A stretch of DNA of 64,000 nucleotides from Xanthobacter aminoxidans (GCF_023571765.1 NZ_JAMJXC010000002.1:496001-560000); one strand, 5' to 3'; counted from the first letter of the stretch, positions 36,415 through 45,241 are shown. Numbers and translations are program-made. The notes: generated from the sequence alone by a model not told the origin.

Positions 36415-37065
36415 TCAGCGCGCGGCCGTGACGGCCGAAAGAAGTGCGCGCGCAGCGTGTTCGGGATCGGGGGCGGCGCAGATGGCGGACACCACCGCCA
36501 CCCCGTCCGCTCCGGCCCGGATGACCTCGGCGGCGAGCGCGCCGTCGATGCCGCCGATGCCGACGATGGGCAGGCGGGTGAGCGCCCGCACCGCCGCGAC
36601 GCCCGACGCGCCGATGGCGGCGCCGGCATCCTTCTTGGTGCCGGTGGCCTTCACCGGACCGACGCCGAGATAATCCACGACGCCGATGTCGGAAGAGGCG
36701 AATTCCGCCGGATTGCCCACGGAGAGGCCGAGGATGCGCTCCGGCCCCAGAAGGGCGCGGGCGTCGGCGGGGGCCATGTCATCCTGGCCGAGATGCACGC
36801 CGTCGGCGTCCGCCGCTACCGCCACGTCCACCCGGTCGTTGATGATGAGCGGGATGGCGAGCGGCGCCAGCAGCGCCTTCAGCGCGCGCGCCTGCTCCAC
36901 CAGCGCGCGGCCATGGGCGTCGGGATCGCGCAATTGCACGATGGTGGCGCCGCCCTTCACTGCCGCCTCCACCGTCGCCACGAGACCCCGCAGACCTTCG
37001 CCATGGATTTGGACGAGGCGCGGGTCGGTGACGAGGTACAGGGTCAGGTCGAAGGGACGGGACAT
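36415..37065 (-). CDS. thiE: Thiamine-phosphate synthase ThiE
   Basis: A 216-residue TIM-barrel enzyme coupling the pyrimidine and thiazole halves of thiamine. It shows LYLVTDPRL, GATIVQLRDPDAHGR, LIINDRVDVAVAADADGVHLGQDD, GVGPVKATGTKKDAG and PIVGIGGIDG. It stands alone between glcF and aceB with separate gaps on both sides. No TPP riboswitch was seen upstream. Confidence 0.95.
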   Translation of the reverse strand: MSRPFDLTLYLVTDPRLVQIHGEGLRGLVATVEAAVKGGATIVQLRDPDAHGRALVEQARALKALLAPLAIPLIINDRVDVAVAADADGVHLGQDDMAPADARALLGPERILGLSVGNPAEFASSDIGVVDYLGVGPVKATGTKKDAGAAIGASGVAAVRALTRLPIVGIGGIDGALAAEVIRAGADGVAVVSAICAAPDPEHAARALLSAVTAAR

Positions 37066-37211
37066 CTTTGGCTCACGGGTGCGGGCGTGCTGCGGCGCAG
37101 CGTAAGCCGCCCCGCTCCCTTATCTCAATGCGCTTCGGTGCGAAACGTCGCATGCGACGAAGGTCTATTGACCGCATCGCACAAGCGTCTTTGCCATTCC
37201 GGCAACAATCC

Positions 37212-38531
37212 TCAGGCCGCTTTCGCCCGTCCGGCCAAAGCGGCGGGGGCGGGGCCGCCGGTGGCCCAGTCCAGCAGCTCCACCGTGTGGACGATGGGAA
37301 TGCCGGTGCCGGAGCCGATCTGCGTCATGCAGCCGATGTTGCCGGCGGCGATCACGTCGGGGGCCAGCGCCTCCAGCGTCGCCACCTTGCGGGACTTGAG
37401 CTGCCCGGCAATCTCGCTCTGGAGCATGTTGTAGGTGCCGGCCGAGCCGCAGCACAGATGCGGATCAAACGGCTCCACCACCTCGAAGCCGACCCGGCGC
37501 AGCAGGTCCATGGGCGGCGTCTTCACCTTCTGCCCGTGCTGGAGCGAGCAGGCGGAATGGTAGGCGACGCGCATGCCGCGCGGCGTCTCCGCCTTCGGCA
37601 GATCGAGGGTGGGCAGAAACTCGCTGATGTCCCGCGTGATGGCCGAGACCCGCGCCGCCTTCTCCGCATAGGCGGGGTCGAGGCGCAGCATGTAGCCATA
37701 GTCCTTGATGGGCGTGCCGCAGCCGGAGGTGGTGACGAGGATGGCGTCGAGCCCCTCGGTCTCCATCTCCCTGATCCAAACGTCCACATTGTTGCGGGCG
37801 AAAGCGAGCGCCTCTTCCTCCCGGCCCATGTGATGGACCAGCGCGCCGCAGCAGCCCTCGCCCTTCACCCGCACCACGTCCACCCCCTGCCGGGTGAGGA
37901 GGCGGATGGCGGCCTCGTCGATGCCGGGGTTCAGCACCGGCTGGGCGCAGCCCTTGAGCAGGGCGACCCGCGCCCGGCGCGTGCCGTGGGCGGGATGCAC
38001 GCCGCCGGTGTCATCCGCCGCGCGGCCATGGGGCAGGCCGGGGGCGAGGCGCAGCATGGCGGCGAGCGGCTTCAGCGCTGGCACCTTGGCGATCAGGCCG
38101 GCGAACGGTTTGCCGGCGAGCGCGCCCATGAGGGCGAGGCGGAAGCGGTCGGGATAGGGCAGCACCCTGGCCAGCACTTCCCGGATCATCCGGTCGGCGG
38201 TGGGGCGCGAATAGGTCTTCTCGATATGGACGCGGGCGGTGTCCACGAGGTGCATGTAGTTCACGCCCGAGGGGCAGGTGGACATGCAGGAGAGGCAGGA
38301 GAGGCAGCGGTCGATGTGCTTCACCTCCTCCTGCGTCGCCGGCCGGTCGTTCTCCAGCATGTCCTTGATGAGGTAGATGCGCCCGCGCGGGCTATCCAGC
38401 TCGTCTCCCAGGAGTACGTAGGTCGGGCAGGTGGCGGTGCAGAAGCCGCAATGCACGCACTTGCGCAGGATGGAATTGGCCGCCTCCACATGCGGATCGG
38501 CGAGCTGGGCGAGGGTGAAGTTGGTCTGCAT
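37212..38531 (-). CDS. glcF: Glycolate oxidase iron-sulfur subunit GlcF
   Basis: A 439-residue protein. It has two [4Fe-4S] ferredoxin motifs near the N-terminus (CVHCGFCTATCPTY and CLSCLSCMSTCPSG) and two cysteine-rich CCG domains (GEGCCGALVHH and HLCCGSAGTYNML). It takes electrons from the GlcD/GlcE flavin subunits to the quinone pool at the inner membrane. It is the last gene of glcDEF, 49 bases after glcE. Confidence 0.95.
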   Translation of the reverse strand: MQTNFTLAQLADPHVEAANSILRKCVHCGFCTATCPTYVLLGDELDSPRGRIYLIKDMLENDRPATQEEVKHIDRCLSCLSCMSTCPSGVNYMHLVDTARVHIEKTYSRPTADRMIREVLARVLPYPDRFRLALMGALAGKPFAGLIAKVPALKPLAAMLRLAPGLPHGRAADDTGGVHPAHGTRRARVALLKGCAQPVLNPGIDEAAIRLLTRQGVDVVRVKGEGCCGALVHHMGREEEALAFARNNVDVWIREMETEGLDAILVTTSGCGTPIKDYGYMLRLDPAYAEKAARVSAITRDISEFLPTLDLPKAETPRGMRVAYHSACSLQHGQKVKTPPMDLLRRVGFEVVEPFDPHLCCGSAGTYNMLQSEIAGQLKSRKVATLEALAPDVIAAGNIGCMTQIGSGTGIPIVHTVELLDWATGGPAPAALAGRAKAA

Positions 38532-38580
38532 GGGCGCTCAGCCGTGACGGAGGAACGAGGGGACGGGGGTGCGGGCCATC

Positions 38581-39792
38581 TCACATCCCCGCATGCATGC
38601 GGCCGGGATTGAGCACCAGGCCGGGGTCGAAGCTCTCCTTCACCCGCTTGGTCAGCGCCGCCAGCGCCCCGTCGAGGGGCTGGAACACCGCGGTGCGGGC
38701 GCGCTCGGCCGCGCTGGCGCGAATGAGCGTCGCGTGACCGCCGAAGGGGGCGAGGGCGGCACGCACGTCGTCCGCATGGGAGGCTTCGCCCGGCAGGCAG
38801 AGCCAGATGAGGCCGCCGGCCCAGTCGCAATAGGCCTCGCCACCGAGGTCGGCCGCGAGCGTCGCCGCCAGCTCCGGCCCCGCCTTGGGCTGGGTGGAGA
38901 GGCGCCAGACCGCCCGCTCGCCCGCGCCGGCGAAGGGGATCACGTCGCGCACCGCCTGCCACAGGGGGCGGGAGGTCTCGGTCTCCAGCACCTCGGCCCG
39001 GCCGATGCCGGCCAGCACCTTGAGCAGCATGGCGCGCCGCGCGGAGACGGAGGGCGGCACGCCCTCCATGCGCAGGGCGACCAGCGCCGGGGAGCCGGAC
39101 AGCCCGGGCAGGCGTCCCGCCACGCCTTCGGGCAGGAAGGCGGCGCCGGACACCTCGCAGGACGAGCCCATGGCGGCGGAGAGCGCCGCCGCCGCCTCGG
39201 CCGGCGAGGCGACGCGGGCGATGACGGTCTCCTCCATAAGCGGACGCGGCAGCACCTTGAGCGTGATCTCGGTGGCGATGCACAGCGTGCCGAAGGCCCC
39301 GGCCATCAGGCGGGGCAGGTCGTAGCCGGTGACGTTCTTCACCACCCGCCCGCCGGACTTGAACGGCTCGCCGCGCCCGGACACCGCCTTGATGCCGAGG
39401 GCATGATCGCGCACCGCGCCGTGGCTGATGCGGCGGGGGCCGGCAAGGTTCACCGCGAACATGCCGCCGATCGTGCCCCGACCGGCGGTGCCGCCGAGCA
39501 GCGGCCCGGTGTCCATGGGCTCGAAGGCCAGCATCTGCCCGCGCGCCGCCACCATCTCCTCGATGTCGGCGCGGGGCGTGCCGGCGCGGGCGGAGAGCAC
39601 CAGCTCCTCCGGCTCGTAGAGGGTGACGCCCGAGAGGGCGGAGAGGTCGAGGGTGAGGTCGGTCTGGCTCGGCCGGCCGAGGGCCTGCTGGGAGCCGTGG
39701 CCGCGCACTTCCAGCGTCTTGCCGGCGCCGAGGGCGGTGCGGGCCGCCTCCGCGACCTCCTGCTCGTCGCGCGCTGCGATGATGTCGCTCAT
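38581..39792 (-). CDS. glcE: Glycolate oxidase FAD-binding subunit GlcE
   Basis: A 403-residue FAD_binding_4 protein. FAD-binding stretches include EVRGHGSQQALG near the N-terminus and GTAGRGTIGGMFAVNLAG, and the C-terminus ends in LVLNPGRMHAGM. GlcE supports GlcD and GlcF in oxidising glycolate to glyoxylate. It lies between glcD (33 bases upstream) and glcF. Confidence 0.94.
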   Translation of the reverse strand: MSDIIAARDEQEVAEAARTALGAGKTLEVRGHGSQQALGRPSQTDLTLDLSALSGVTLYEPEELVLSARAGTPRADIEEMVAARGQMLAFEPMDTGPLLGGTAGRGTIGGMFAVNLAGPRRISHGAVRDHALGIKAVSGRGEPFKSGGRVVKNVTGYDLPRLMAGAFGTLCIATEITLKVLPRPLMEETVIARVASPAEAAAALSAAMGSSCEVSGAAFLPEGVAGRLPGLSGSPALVALRMEGVPPSVSARRAMLLKVLAGIGRAEVLETETSRPLWQAVRDVIPFAGAGERAVWRLSTQPKAGPELAATLAADLGGEAYCDWAGGLIWLCLPGEASHADDVRAALAPFGGHATLIRASAAERARTAVFQPLDGALAALTKRVKESFDPGLVLNPGRMHAGM

Positions 39793-39825
39793 GATCTGGG
39801 CCCTGGATAGGTGAAGGCGCGCGCT

Positions 39826-41334
39826 CTAAAAGCGCGGCAGGTCCGGGAACGGCAGCGCGCCGCCCGACACGTGCATGCGGCCCATTTCGGCGCAGCGGTG
39901 CAGGGTGGGGAACACCTTTCCGGGGTTCAGCAGGCTCTTGTCGTCGAAGGCGCATTTCAGGCGCAGCTGCTGGGCGAGATCGACCTCGTTGAACATGGTC
40001 GGCATGAGGTCGCGCTTCTCCACGCCCACGCCGTGCTCGCCGGTGAGCACGCCGCCCACCTCCACGCACAGCCTGAGGATGTCGGCGCCGAAATTCTCCG
40101 CCGCCTCCAGCTCGCCCGGCGCGTTCGCATCATAGAGGATGAGCGGGTGCAGGTTGCCGTCGCCCGCGTGGAACACGTTGGCGACGCGCAGGCCGTACTG
40201 CACCGAGAGTTCGCGCATGCGCGAGAGCACATAAGGCAATTGGCGGCGCGGGATGGTGCCGTCCATACAGAGATAATCCGGCGAGAGCCGCCCCACCGCC
40301 GGGAAGGCGGCCTTGCGGCCGGCCCAGAAGCCGAGCCGCTCCGCTTCGCTGGTGGAGACGCGCAGCGTCACTGAATTGCAGCCTTCGGCGATGCGCGTCA
40401 CCTCCTCCAGAAGGTGGGCGCACTCAGCCTCCGGGCCGTCCAGCTCGACGATGAGCAGGGCTTCCACGTCGAGGGGATAGCCCACGTTCACGAAGGCCTC
40501 GGCGGCGGCGATGGCGTCGCGGTCCATCATCTCGATGGCGGCCGGGATGATGCCGCCGCCGATGATCCGCGCCACGCACTCGCCGGCATCCTCGGAGGTG
40601 GGAAAGCCCACGAGAACCGCGCGGGCGGTGTCCGGCTTCTTGAGGAGGCGAACGGTGACTTCCGTCACCACCCCCAAGAGCCCCTCGGACCCGATGATGA
40701 CGGAGAGGAGATCGAGCCCGCCCGCATCGAGATGCTTGCCGCCGAAGCGCACGATCTCGCCGGTGATGAGCACCATCTCCACGCCCAGCACATTGTTGGT
40801 GGTGAGGCCGTATTTCAGGCAGTGCACGCCGCCGGAATTCTCCCCCACATTGCCGCCGATGGAGCAGGCGATCTGCGAGGAGGGGTCGGGGGCGTAATAG
40901 AAGCCGAGATGGTCCACCGCCTTGGAGATGCCGAGGTTCGTCACCCCCGGCTGGACCACGCAGGCGCGGTTGGCGGTGTCGATGTCGAGCACGCGGTTGA
41001 ACTTGCCGAGCCCCAGCAGCACCGCATCCTGAAGCGGCAGGGAGCCGCCGGAGAGCGAGGTGCCCGAGCCGCGCGGCACCACACGGATCTCGTTGTCGTG
41101 GCAGTATTTGAGGACGGCGGCCACCTGCTCGGTCGTGCTCGGCAGCACCACCACGAGGGGCAGTTGGCGATAGGCGGTGAGGCCGTCGGATTCGTAGGGC
41201 CGCATCTCCCGTTCGTGGGCGATGACGCCCTCGCCGGGCACGATGGCCCGGAGCGCGGCGATGATCTCCTCCCGTCGGGCGAGCACCCGAGCATCCGCTT
41301 CCGGCAGCCTGAGGCCCGGAGTGGTTCCCGTCAT
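39826..41334 (-). CDS. glcD: Glycolate oxidase subunit GlcD
   Basis: A 502-residue FAD-linked oxidase, the catalytic subunit. It has VVPRGSGTSLSGGSLP and ACSIGGNVGENSGGVHCLKYG in the FAD domain, and FHAGDGNLHPLI and LTGEHGVGVEKRDLM in the C-terminal domain. ATG 41334 (MTGTTPGLRLPEAD) is chosen; the open frame extends to 41667 over the divergent promoter, but without family similarity. The LysR gene begins 154 bases away in the opposite direction. Confidence 0.95.
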   Translation of the reverse strand: MTGTTPGLRLPEADARVLARREEIIAALRAIVPGEGVIAHEREMRPYESDGLTAYRQLPLVVVLPSTTEQVAAVLKYCHDNEIRVVPRGSGTSLSGGSLPLQDAVLLGLGKFNRVLDIDTANRACVVQPGVTNLGISKAVDHLGFYYAPDPSSQIACSIGGNVGENSGGVHCLKYGLTTNNVLGVEMVLITGEIVRFGGKHLDAGGLDLLSVIIGSEGLLGVVTEVTVRLLKKPDTARAVLVGFPTSEDAGECVARIIGGGIIPAAIEMMDRDAIAAAEAFVNVGYPLDVEALLIVELDGPEAECAHLLEEVTRIAEGCNSVTLRVSTSEAERLGFWAGRKAAFPAVGRLSPDYLCMDGTIPRRQLPYVLSRMRELSVQYGLRVANVFHAGDGNLHPLILYDANAPGELEAAENFGADILRLCVEVGGVLTGEHGVGVEKRDLMPTMFNEVDLAQQLRLKCAFDDKSLLNPGKVFPTLHRCAEMGRMHVSGGALPFPDLPRF

Positions 41335-41488
41335 GTCGGCGTCCCTTTGAGCCGTTCTTGTTGGAGGAACTATAATCGGTTCATTCGGGAAAAAACGTCG
41401 CCCATTCTTTCCCTGACGGATAAAGTCGCGGCCCGAAGACAAAACAATCGGCCGGCGCATGACCCCCGGCCAGGAGGAGCGTCGATCG

Positions 41489-42436
41489 ATGATCGGCAAT
41501 CTGGGCGACCTTGAAATCTTCGCGCGCATCGTCACCGCCGGCAGCCTTTCCGCCGCCGGGCGGGAGATGGGGCTGTCGCCGCCGGTGGTGTCCAAGCGCG
41601 TGCAGCGGTTGGAGGAGCGGCTCGGCGCCCGGCTGTTCCAGCGCACCACGCGCAAGGTGGCGCTCACCGAGGCGGGACAGGGCTTCTACGAGCGCGTCGT
41701 CACCATCCTCGCCTCCATCGAGGAGGCGGAAAGCCAGCTCGCCCGCAAATCCACCGAGGCGCGGGGCCTGCTGCGCGTGTCGGCGCCCACCTCCTTCGGC
41801 CGGCTGCACATCGCGCCGAACCTCCTGCCGCTCATGGAGGCGAACCCGGACCTCACCATCGACCTCGAACTGTCGGACAGTTTCGTGGACATCGTGGGCG
41901 AGGGCTTCGACGTGGCGGTGCGCATCGCCGACCTCGACGATTCCAGCCTCGTCGCCCGCCGCCTCGCCCCCGTCCACCGGGTGCTGTGCGCGACGCCGGA
42001 CTATCTCGCCCGCGCCGGCGAGCCGAAACAGATCTCCGAACTCTCCGCCCACGTTCTCCTCGCCACCCATGGGCAGGACCCGTGGAAGCTGGAGGGGCCG
42101 GAGGGGGCGGTGACGCTGCGCGTGCATTCCCAGTTGCGCACCAATTCCAACGAGGTGGTGCGCGAGGCGGTGCTCGCCTCGGTGGGCATCGCGCTCCGCT
42201 CCACCTGGGACGTGGGGCCGGAACTGCGCTCGGGCGCGCTGAAGGTGGTGCTGCCGCGCTGGCGCGCCTCCCACCGGGTGGGGCTGTTCGCGGTCTATCC
42301 CTCGCGCCGCTTCCTGCCGCAGAAGGTGCGGGTGTTCATCGACCACCTCGCCGCCCTCTACGGCCAGGGCCACGGCGGCATCCCGCCCTGGGACGAGGGC
42401 CTCTCGCGCCTGTTCGAGCCGGAGCCGCAGGGCTGA
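41489..42436 (+). CDS. LysR-family regulator divergent from glcDEF
   Basis: A 315-residue LysR regulator. The N-terminal winged helix contains FARIVTAGSLSAAGREMGL and SPPVVSKRVQRLEERLG; the effector-binding domain fills the rest (LLRVSAPTSFGRLHIAPNL, FDVAVRIADL). ATG 41489 has AGGAGGAG nine bases upstream; the in-frame ATG at 41459 lacks one. The divergent position suggests control of the glycolate oxidase genes, with the effector unknown. Confidence 0.9.
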   Translation: MIGNLGDLEIFARIVTAGSLSAAGREMGLSPPVVSKRVQRLEERLGARLFQRTTRKVALTEAGQGFYERVVTILASIEEAESQLARKSTEARGLLRVSAPTSFGRLHIAPNLLPLMEANPDLTIDLELSDSFVDIVGEGFDVAVRIADLDDSSLVARRLAPVHRVLCATPDYLARAGEPKQISELSAHVLLATHGQDPWKLEGPEGAVTLRVHSQLRTNSNEVVREAVLASVGIALRSTWDVGPELRSGALKVVLPRWRASHRVGLFAVYPSRRFLPQKVRVFIDHLAALYGQGHGGIPPWDEGLSRLFEPEPQG

Positions 42437-42488
42437 GGTGCGGGACGGGCTGCCAAGGTGTTGTTGCGCCCAGTGAATTATCACCACC

Positions 42489-42520
42489 GTCATGCCCGGC
42501 CTTGTGCCGGGCATCCACGT
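42489..42520 (+). repeat. REP-like palindrome (unit A)
   Basis: GCCCGGC (42494-42500) and GCCGGGC (42506-42512) flank CTTGT. CGTCAT precedes and ATCCACGT follows. Nearly the same unit is found at 57998-58030. Confidence 0.8.
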
Positions 42521-42561
42521 CGGGCCGATGGCGCGATGGATGAAGACCTGACCCCGGCCCC

Positions 42562-42599
42562 ACCACGTGGATGGCCGGGACAAGCCCGGCCATGACGGT
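42562..42599 (-). repeat. REP-like palindrome (unit B, inverted)
   Basis: On the plus strand GGCCGGG (42573-42579), ACAAG and CCCGGCC (42585-42591), preceded by ACGTGGAT and followed by ATGACGGT. It is the same repeat as unit A in opposite orientation; together they form a paired element repeated at 58 kb. Confidence 0.8.
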
Positions 42600-42743
42600 T
42601 GTTATTGGGACACGCGCGCATCCCGGGGACACGGGAGCACTCTCCCCCCTCCTCCGACAAGCGGAAATCGGGTTGGCCTTTCCGGTGGGCGCGTTCATAA
42701 GGGCGGCATTGCCGCGACGTGACTGTTGATTGCCCCGCTCAAG

Positions 42744-43454
42744 ATGACCAAGCCCCCTCCTGTTCCCCTCACCCTCGCCGGCATGGCGGAAGGCGCCCGC
42801 GCCATGCTGCCGCTGATGCCCGGCATCGCCGCCTTCGGCATGGCCTTCGGCGCCGCCTCCATCCAGAAGAGCTTCACCCTGCTGGAGGCGACGCTCTCCT
42901 CGGCGCTGGTGTTCGCCGGCCTCGCCCAGATGGTGGCGCTGGAAGGCTGGACCCAGCACTGGACCGCCGGCTCCCTTTTGGCGCTCGGCTTCCTCACCAT
43001 GACCGTGAACATGCGCCATGTGCTGATGGGCGCCTCGCTGCGGCCCTGGCTCGGCACGCTACCGGCGTGGAAGTCCTATCCGGCGCTGATGATGATGGCC
43101 GACAACAATTGGGCCGGGGCCCTGCGCTATCGCGCCGAGGGCGGCAGCGATGCCGGCTTCTTCGTCGGCTCGGGCCTCATCACCTGGGTGGTGTGGGTGC
43201 TGGCCACCGCGGTGGGGCACCTCGTGGGCGGCGGCATTCCCGATCCGAAGGCGGTGGGAATCGACCTGGTGGTGCCCGCCTTCTTCATCGCCATGCTGCT
43301 CCCCAACTGGAAGGGCAAGCGCGAGGCGGTGGGCTGGGGCGTGGCGGCGGCGGTCTCAACCGCCGTGTCGTTCGTGCTGCCGGGCTGGTGGTTCATCGTG
43401 ATCGGCGCCGTCGCGGGCGCGCTCGCAGGCGGGTTCACCGACGATGACCGTTGA
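42744..43454 (+). CDS. azlC: AzlC family branched-chain amino acid exporter, large subunit
   Basis: A 236-residue membrane protein with seven or so hydrophobic segments. AzlC signatures are GMAEGARAMLPLMPGIAAFGMAFG near the N-terminus and LGFLTMTVNMRHVLMGASLR. With AzlD it exports branched-chain amino acids or related compounds. ATG 42744 and the TTG 18 bases upstream are both possible starts, neither with a clear ribosome binding site. It overlaps azlD by 11 bases. Confidence 0.9.
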   Translation: MTKPPPVPLTLAGMAEGARAMLPLMPGIAAFGMAFGAASIQKSFTLLEATLSSALVFAGLAQMVALEGWTQHWTAGSLLALGFLTMTVNMRHVLMGASLRPWLGTLPAWKSYPALMMMADNNWAGALRYRAEGGSDAGFFVGSGLITWVVWVLATAVGHLVGGGIPDPKAVGIDLVVPAFFIAMLLPNWKGKREAVGWGVAAAVSTAVSFVLPGWWFIVIGAVAGALAGGFTDDDR

Positions 43455-43761
43455 TGCCGGCACCCTCACCGCCATCCTGGTGATGGCGGCCGCCACCGCC
43501 TTCAACCGCGCCGGCGGCTTCTGGCTGATGCGGCTCGTGCCCGTGACGCCGCGCGTGCGCCGGGTGCTGGACTGCCTGCCCGGCGCGGTGCTGGTGGCGC
43601 TGCTGGTGCCCGGCGCCGTTCAGGGCGCGGTGAAGGGCGACATGGGCATGCTGGGCGGCCTCGCCGCCGCCCTCGTCGTCACCCGCCTGACCCGCAGCGA
43701 CCTCCTCGCCGTGGTGGTGGCCATGGCGGTGGCCGCGGGGATCAGGGCGTTCTGGGGATAG
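43444..43761 (+). CDS. azlD: AzlD family branched-chain amino acid exporter, small subunit
   Basis: A 105-residue membrane protein with about four hydrophobic segments. It opens with LTAILVMAAATAFNRAGGF, contains VRRVLDCLPGAVLVALLVPG, and ends in VVVAMAVAAGIRAFWG. It is the usual partner of AzlC, translated from an overlapping start. Confidence 0.88.
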   Translation: MTVDAGTLTAILVMAAATAFNRAGGFWLMRLVPVTPRVRRVLDCLPGAVLVALLVPGAVQGAVKGDMGMLGGLAAALVVTRLTRSDLLAVVVAMAVAAGIRAFWG

Positions 43762-43804
43762 GTCGGCGGCGGTCGATCTGGTCCACCCTCCCAGCCCTTG
43801 GAGC

Positions 43805-43835
43805 CGTCATCCCCCGGTTCATCCGGGGGATCCAC
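43805..43835. repeat. Palindromic repeat, ATCCCCCGG type
   Basis: ATCCCCCGG (43809-43817) and CCGGGGGAT (43823-43831) flank TTCAT; GTC precedes and CCAC follows. The flanks GTCAT and ATCCAC match the other palindromes here, with a different stem. Confidence 0.7.
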
Positions 43836-43886
43836 CGGCCCGCGGTCCCATCTGAGACGTCAGGCACCGCTTCAGACCATCCGTGG

Positions 43887-43909
43887 ATCGCCCGCACGAG
43901 GCGGGCGAT
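43887..43909. repeat. Palindromic repeat, GCCCGC type (copy 2)
   Basis: ATCGCCCGC (43887-43895) and its complement (43901-43909) flank ACGAG. The 23 bases are identical to the core of the copy at 34647-34677, and GAC follows in both. Confidence 0.75.
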
Positions 43910-43941
43910 GACGGCGCTGAAGGGGAGGGGCGCCCCAAACG

Positions 43942-43965
43942 AAAACGGCGGGCCGAAGCCCGCCG
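43942..43965 (-). terminator. Intrinsic terminator of the hydrolase gene at 44000
   Basis: On the minus strand CGGCGGGC-TTCG-GCCCGCCG (43965-43946) is a perfect 8-bp stem with a stable TTCG tetraloop, followed by TTTT (43945-43942). It lies 34 bases after the stop. Confidence 0.85.
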
Positions 43966-43999
43966 CTGATTCCTCATCCGATGACCTATGACCTTTGCC

Positions 44000-44689
44000 T
44001 CAGCCCGGCGCGCCGGGCTTCGCCGCGGCCTGGGTGCCGGGGGCGGTGGCCGGTGCGGCGGGGGTGACGGAGGGGTCCACCGGCTTGGGCTTGGGCTTCG
44101 GCCGCGGCGTGGTGATGGAGCGCACTTGGGTGATCACCTCGTCATGGAGGCGCGGCGACTTCTCGATGTTGAAGTGGTCGATGCCGCCGATGGCGTTCAG
44201 GTTGCGGTTGACGATGTTGCCACGGAAACCCGGGCCGGCCGTCAGGCGCTTACCGTAGCCGTTGTTGGACTGGTAGTAGTTGACGAAATAGCCCGCCGAG
44301 GCGCCCACCTGGGTCACGCCCACCGGATCGAAGGTCACCACCAGCTTGGGCGGGGTGCCCAGCGCGGTGAGGCGCTCGGCCATCTCCACCGCCGCATCGG
44401 CGCCGAGGGAATGGCCGACGATGATGATGGGGGAATTGCCGGTGGCCCGGCTCTCTGCGGCGGCGGCGTCGGCGAGGGACGCCCACTGGCCGTATTCGTG
44501 CACCGTCGCGGGGATGCCGCGGGCGTTCAGCTTCTTGGCAAGGTCGTCCATGCCCAGCGAGAAGACGTTGGCGAGCCCCCGCAAAAGGTAGACGTGGCCG
44601 CGGTTCTGCTGGGCCAGCGCCGGCTGGGCGACGCAGAGGACGACGACCGCTGCAAACAGCGCCCGGACGAAGCGCAAGCCAACTTTCAT
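44000..44689 (-). CDS. Secreted alpha/beta-hydrolase (lipase-like)
   Basis: A 229-residue protein. A signal peptide (FVRALFAAVVVLCVAQPALA, cleavage before QQN) is followed by a small alpha/beta-hydrolase domain with nucleophile elbow VGHSLGADA, a possible acid in VTFDPVGV, and a possible histidine in GGIDHFNI. The last 30 residues are Pro/Lys/Ala-rich (PRPKPKPKPVDPS) and probably disordered. The substrate is unknown. ATG 44689 begins the signal peptide; the open frame before it is not signal-like. Confidence 0.82.
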   Translation of the reverse strand: MKVGLRFVRALFAAVVVLCVAQPALAQQNRGHVYLLRGLANVFSLGMDDLAKKLNARGIPATVHEYGQWASLADAAAAESRATGNSPIIIVGHSLGADAAVEMAERLTALGTPPKLVVTFDPVGVTQVGASAGYFVNYYQSNNGYGKRLTAGPGFRGNIVNRNLNAIGGIDHFNIEKSPRLHDEVITQVRSITTPRPKPKPKPVDPSVTPAAPATAPGTQAAAKPGAPG

Positions 44690-44932
44690 TGTCTCACCAT
44701 TGCTGAAAAGTGACCGAGTACTGCCGCCAAAATGACGGACGGGCAATACCGGATTGCTTATCCGGCGCAGCAGGCACGGCCCGGCGGACATTTTTCCGTC
44801 ACCCGTGGCGCGCCTGCATCAGGCCCTTCGCAATTGCAAAATATTCGCGTTTTGAGAGAGGTGGCGCTTTATGGCGGAGCTTAAATTGTATACCGTGAGA
44901 TTGCTTCCTCAAGTCAGGGGGGGGATGGGATT

Positions 44933-45241
44933 GTGATCGCTTCTTTGAGTGCGGCGGGTTTAAGTGCGCACGGCAGCGCGTTTGCACCCGTTTGGCCTGT
45001 CTTGCCCAATATGGGCTTCGAAATCCGGCCGAGGGAGCGGGCCAAGCCGCACGCTCCAAAGCCCGACGTGCCGCAGGTCCGGCCACCGGGAGGAATCCTG
45101 CTCGTGGCCATTGTGTCCGCCCTCTCGGGCGCGATCATGGGTTGTGTCTTCGGCGGCTTCCTCACCGTCGCGCTGGCGATCTTCCTCGCCGTGCCGCTGG
45201 GTGTGGCGCTGGGCATCTGGGCGTCGCGCCTGACCCAATAA
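44933..45241 (+). CDS. Small hypothetical membrane protein
   Basis: A 102-residue protein with one long hydrophobic C-terminal region (GGILLVAIVSALSGAIMGCVFGG and FLTVALAIFLAVPLGVALGIWAS, probably two segments). The N-terminal half is Pro/Lys-rich and soluble. GTG 44933 is preceded by a G-rich ribosome binding site. No family was recognised. The hydrophobic pattern and the close upstream site support it as real, but weakly. Confidence 0.55.
   Translation: MIASLSAAGLSAHGSAFAPVWPVLPNMGFEIRPRERAKPHAPKPDVPQVRPPGGILLVAIVSALSGAIMGCVFGGFLTVALAIFLAVPLGVALGIWASRLTQ

Larger units (their letters stand above)
42437..42743. other. Intergenic region with paired palindromes
   Basis: 307 bases without a supported gene between lysR and azlC. 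It contains two palindromic repeats in opposite orientation (42489-42520 and 42562-42599). Confidence 0.6.

Noticed and set aside
37066-37211. Possible TPP riboswitch ahead of thiE
   Set aside because: The conserved THI-box core could not be found on the minus strand.
42437-42743. Palindromes considered as insertion-sequence ends
   Set aside because: There is no transposase remnant or target duplication. The units recur elsewhere as short dispersed repeats.
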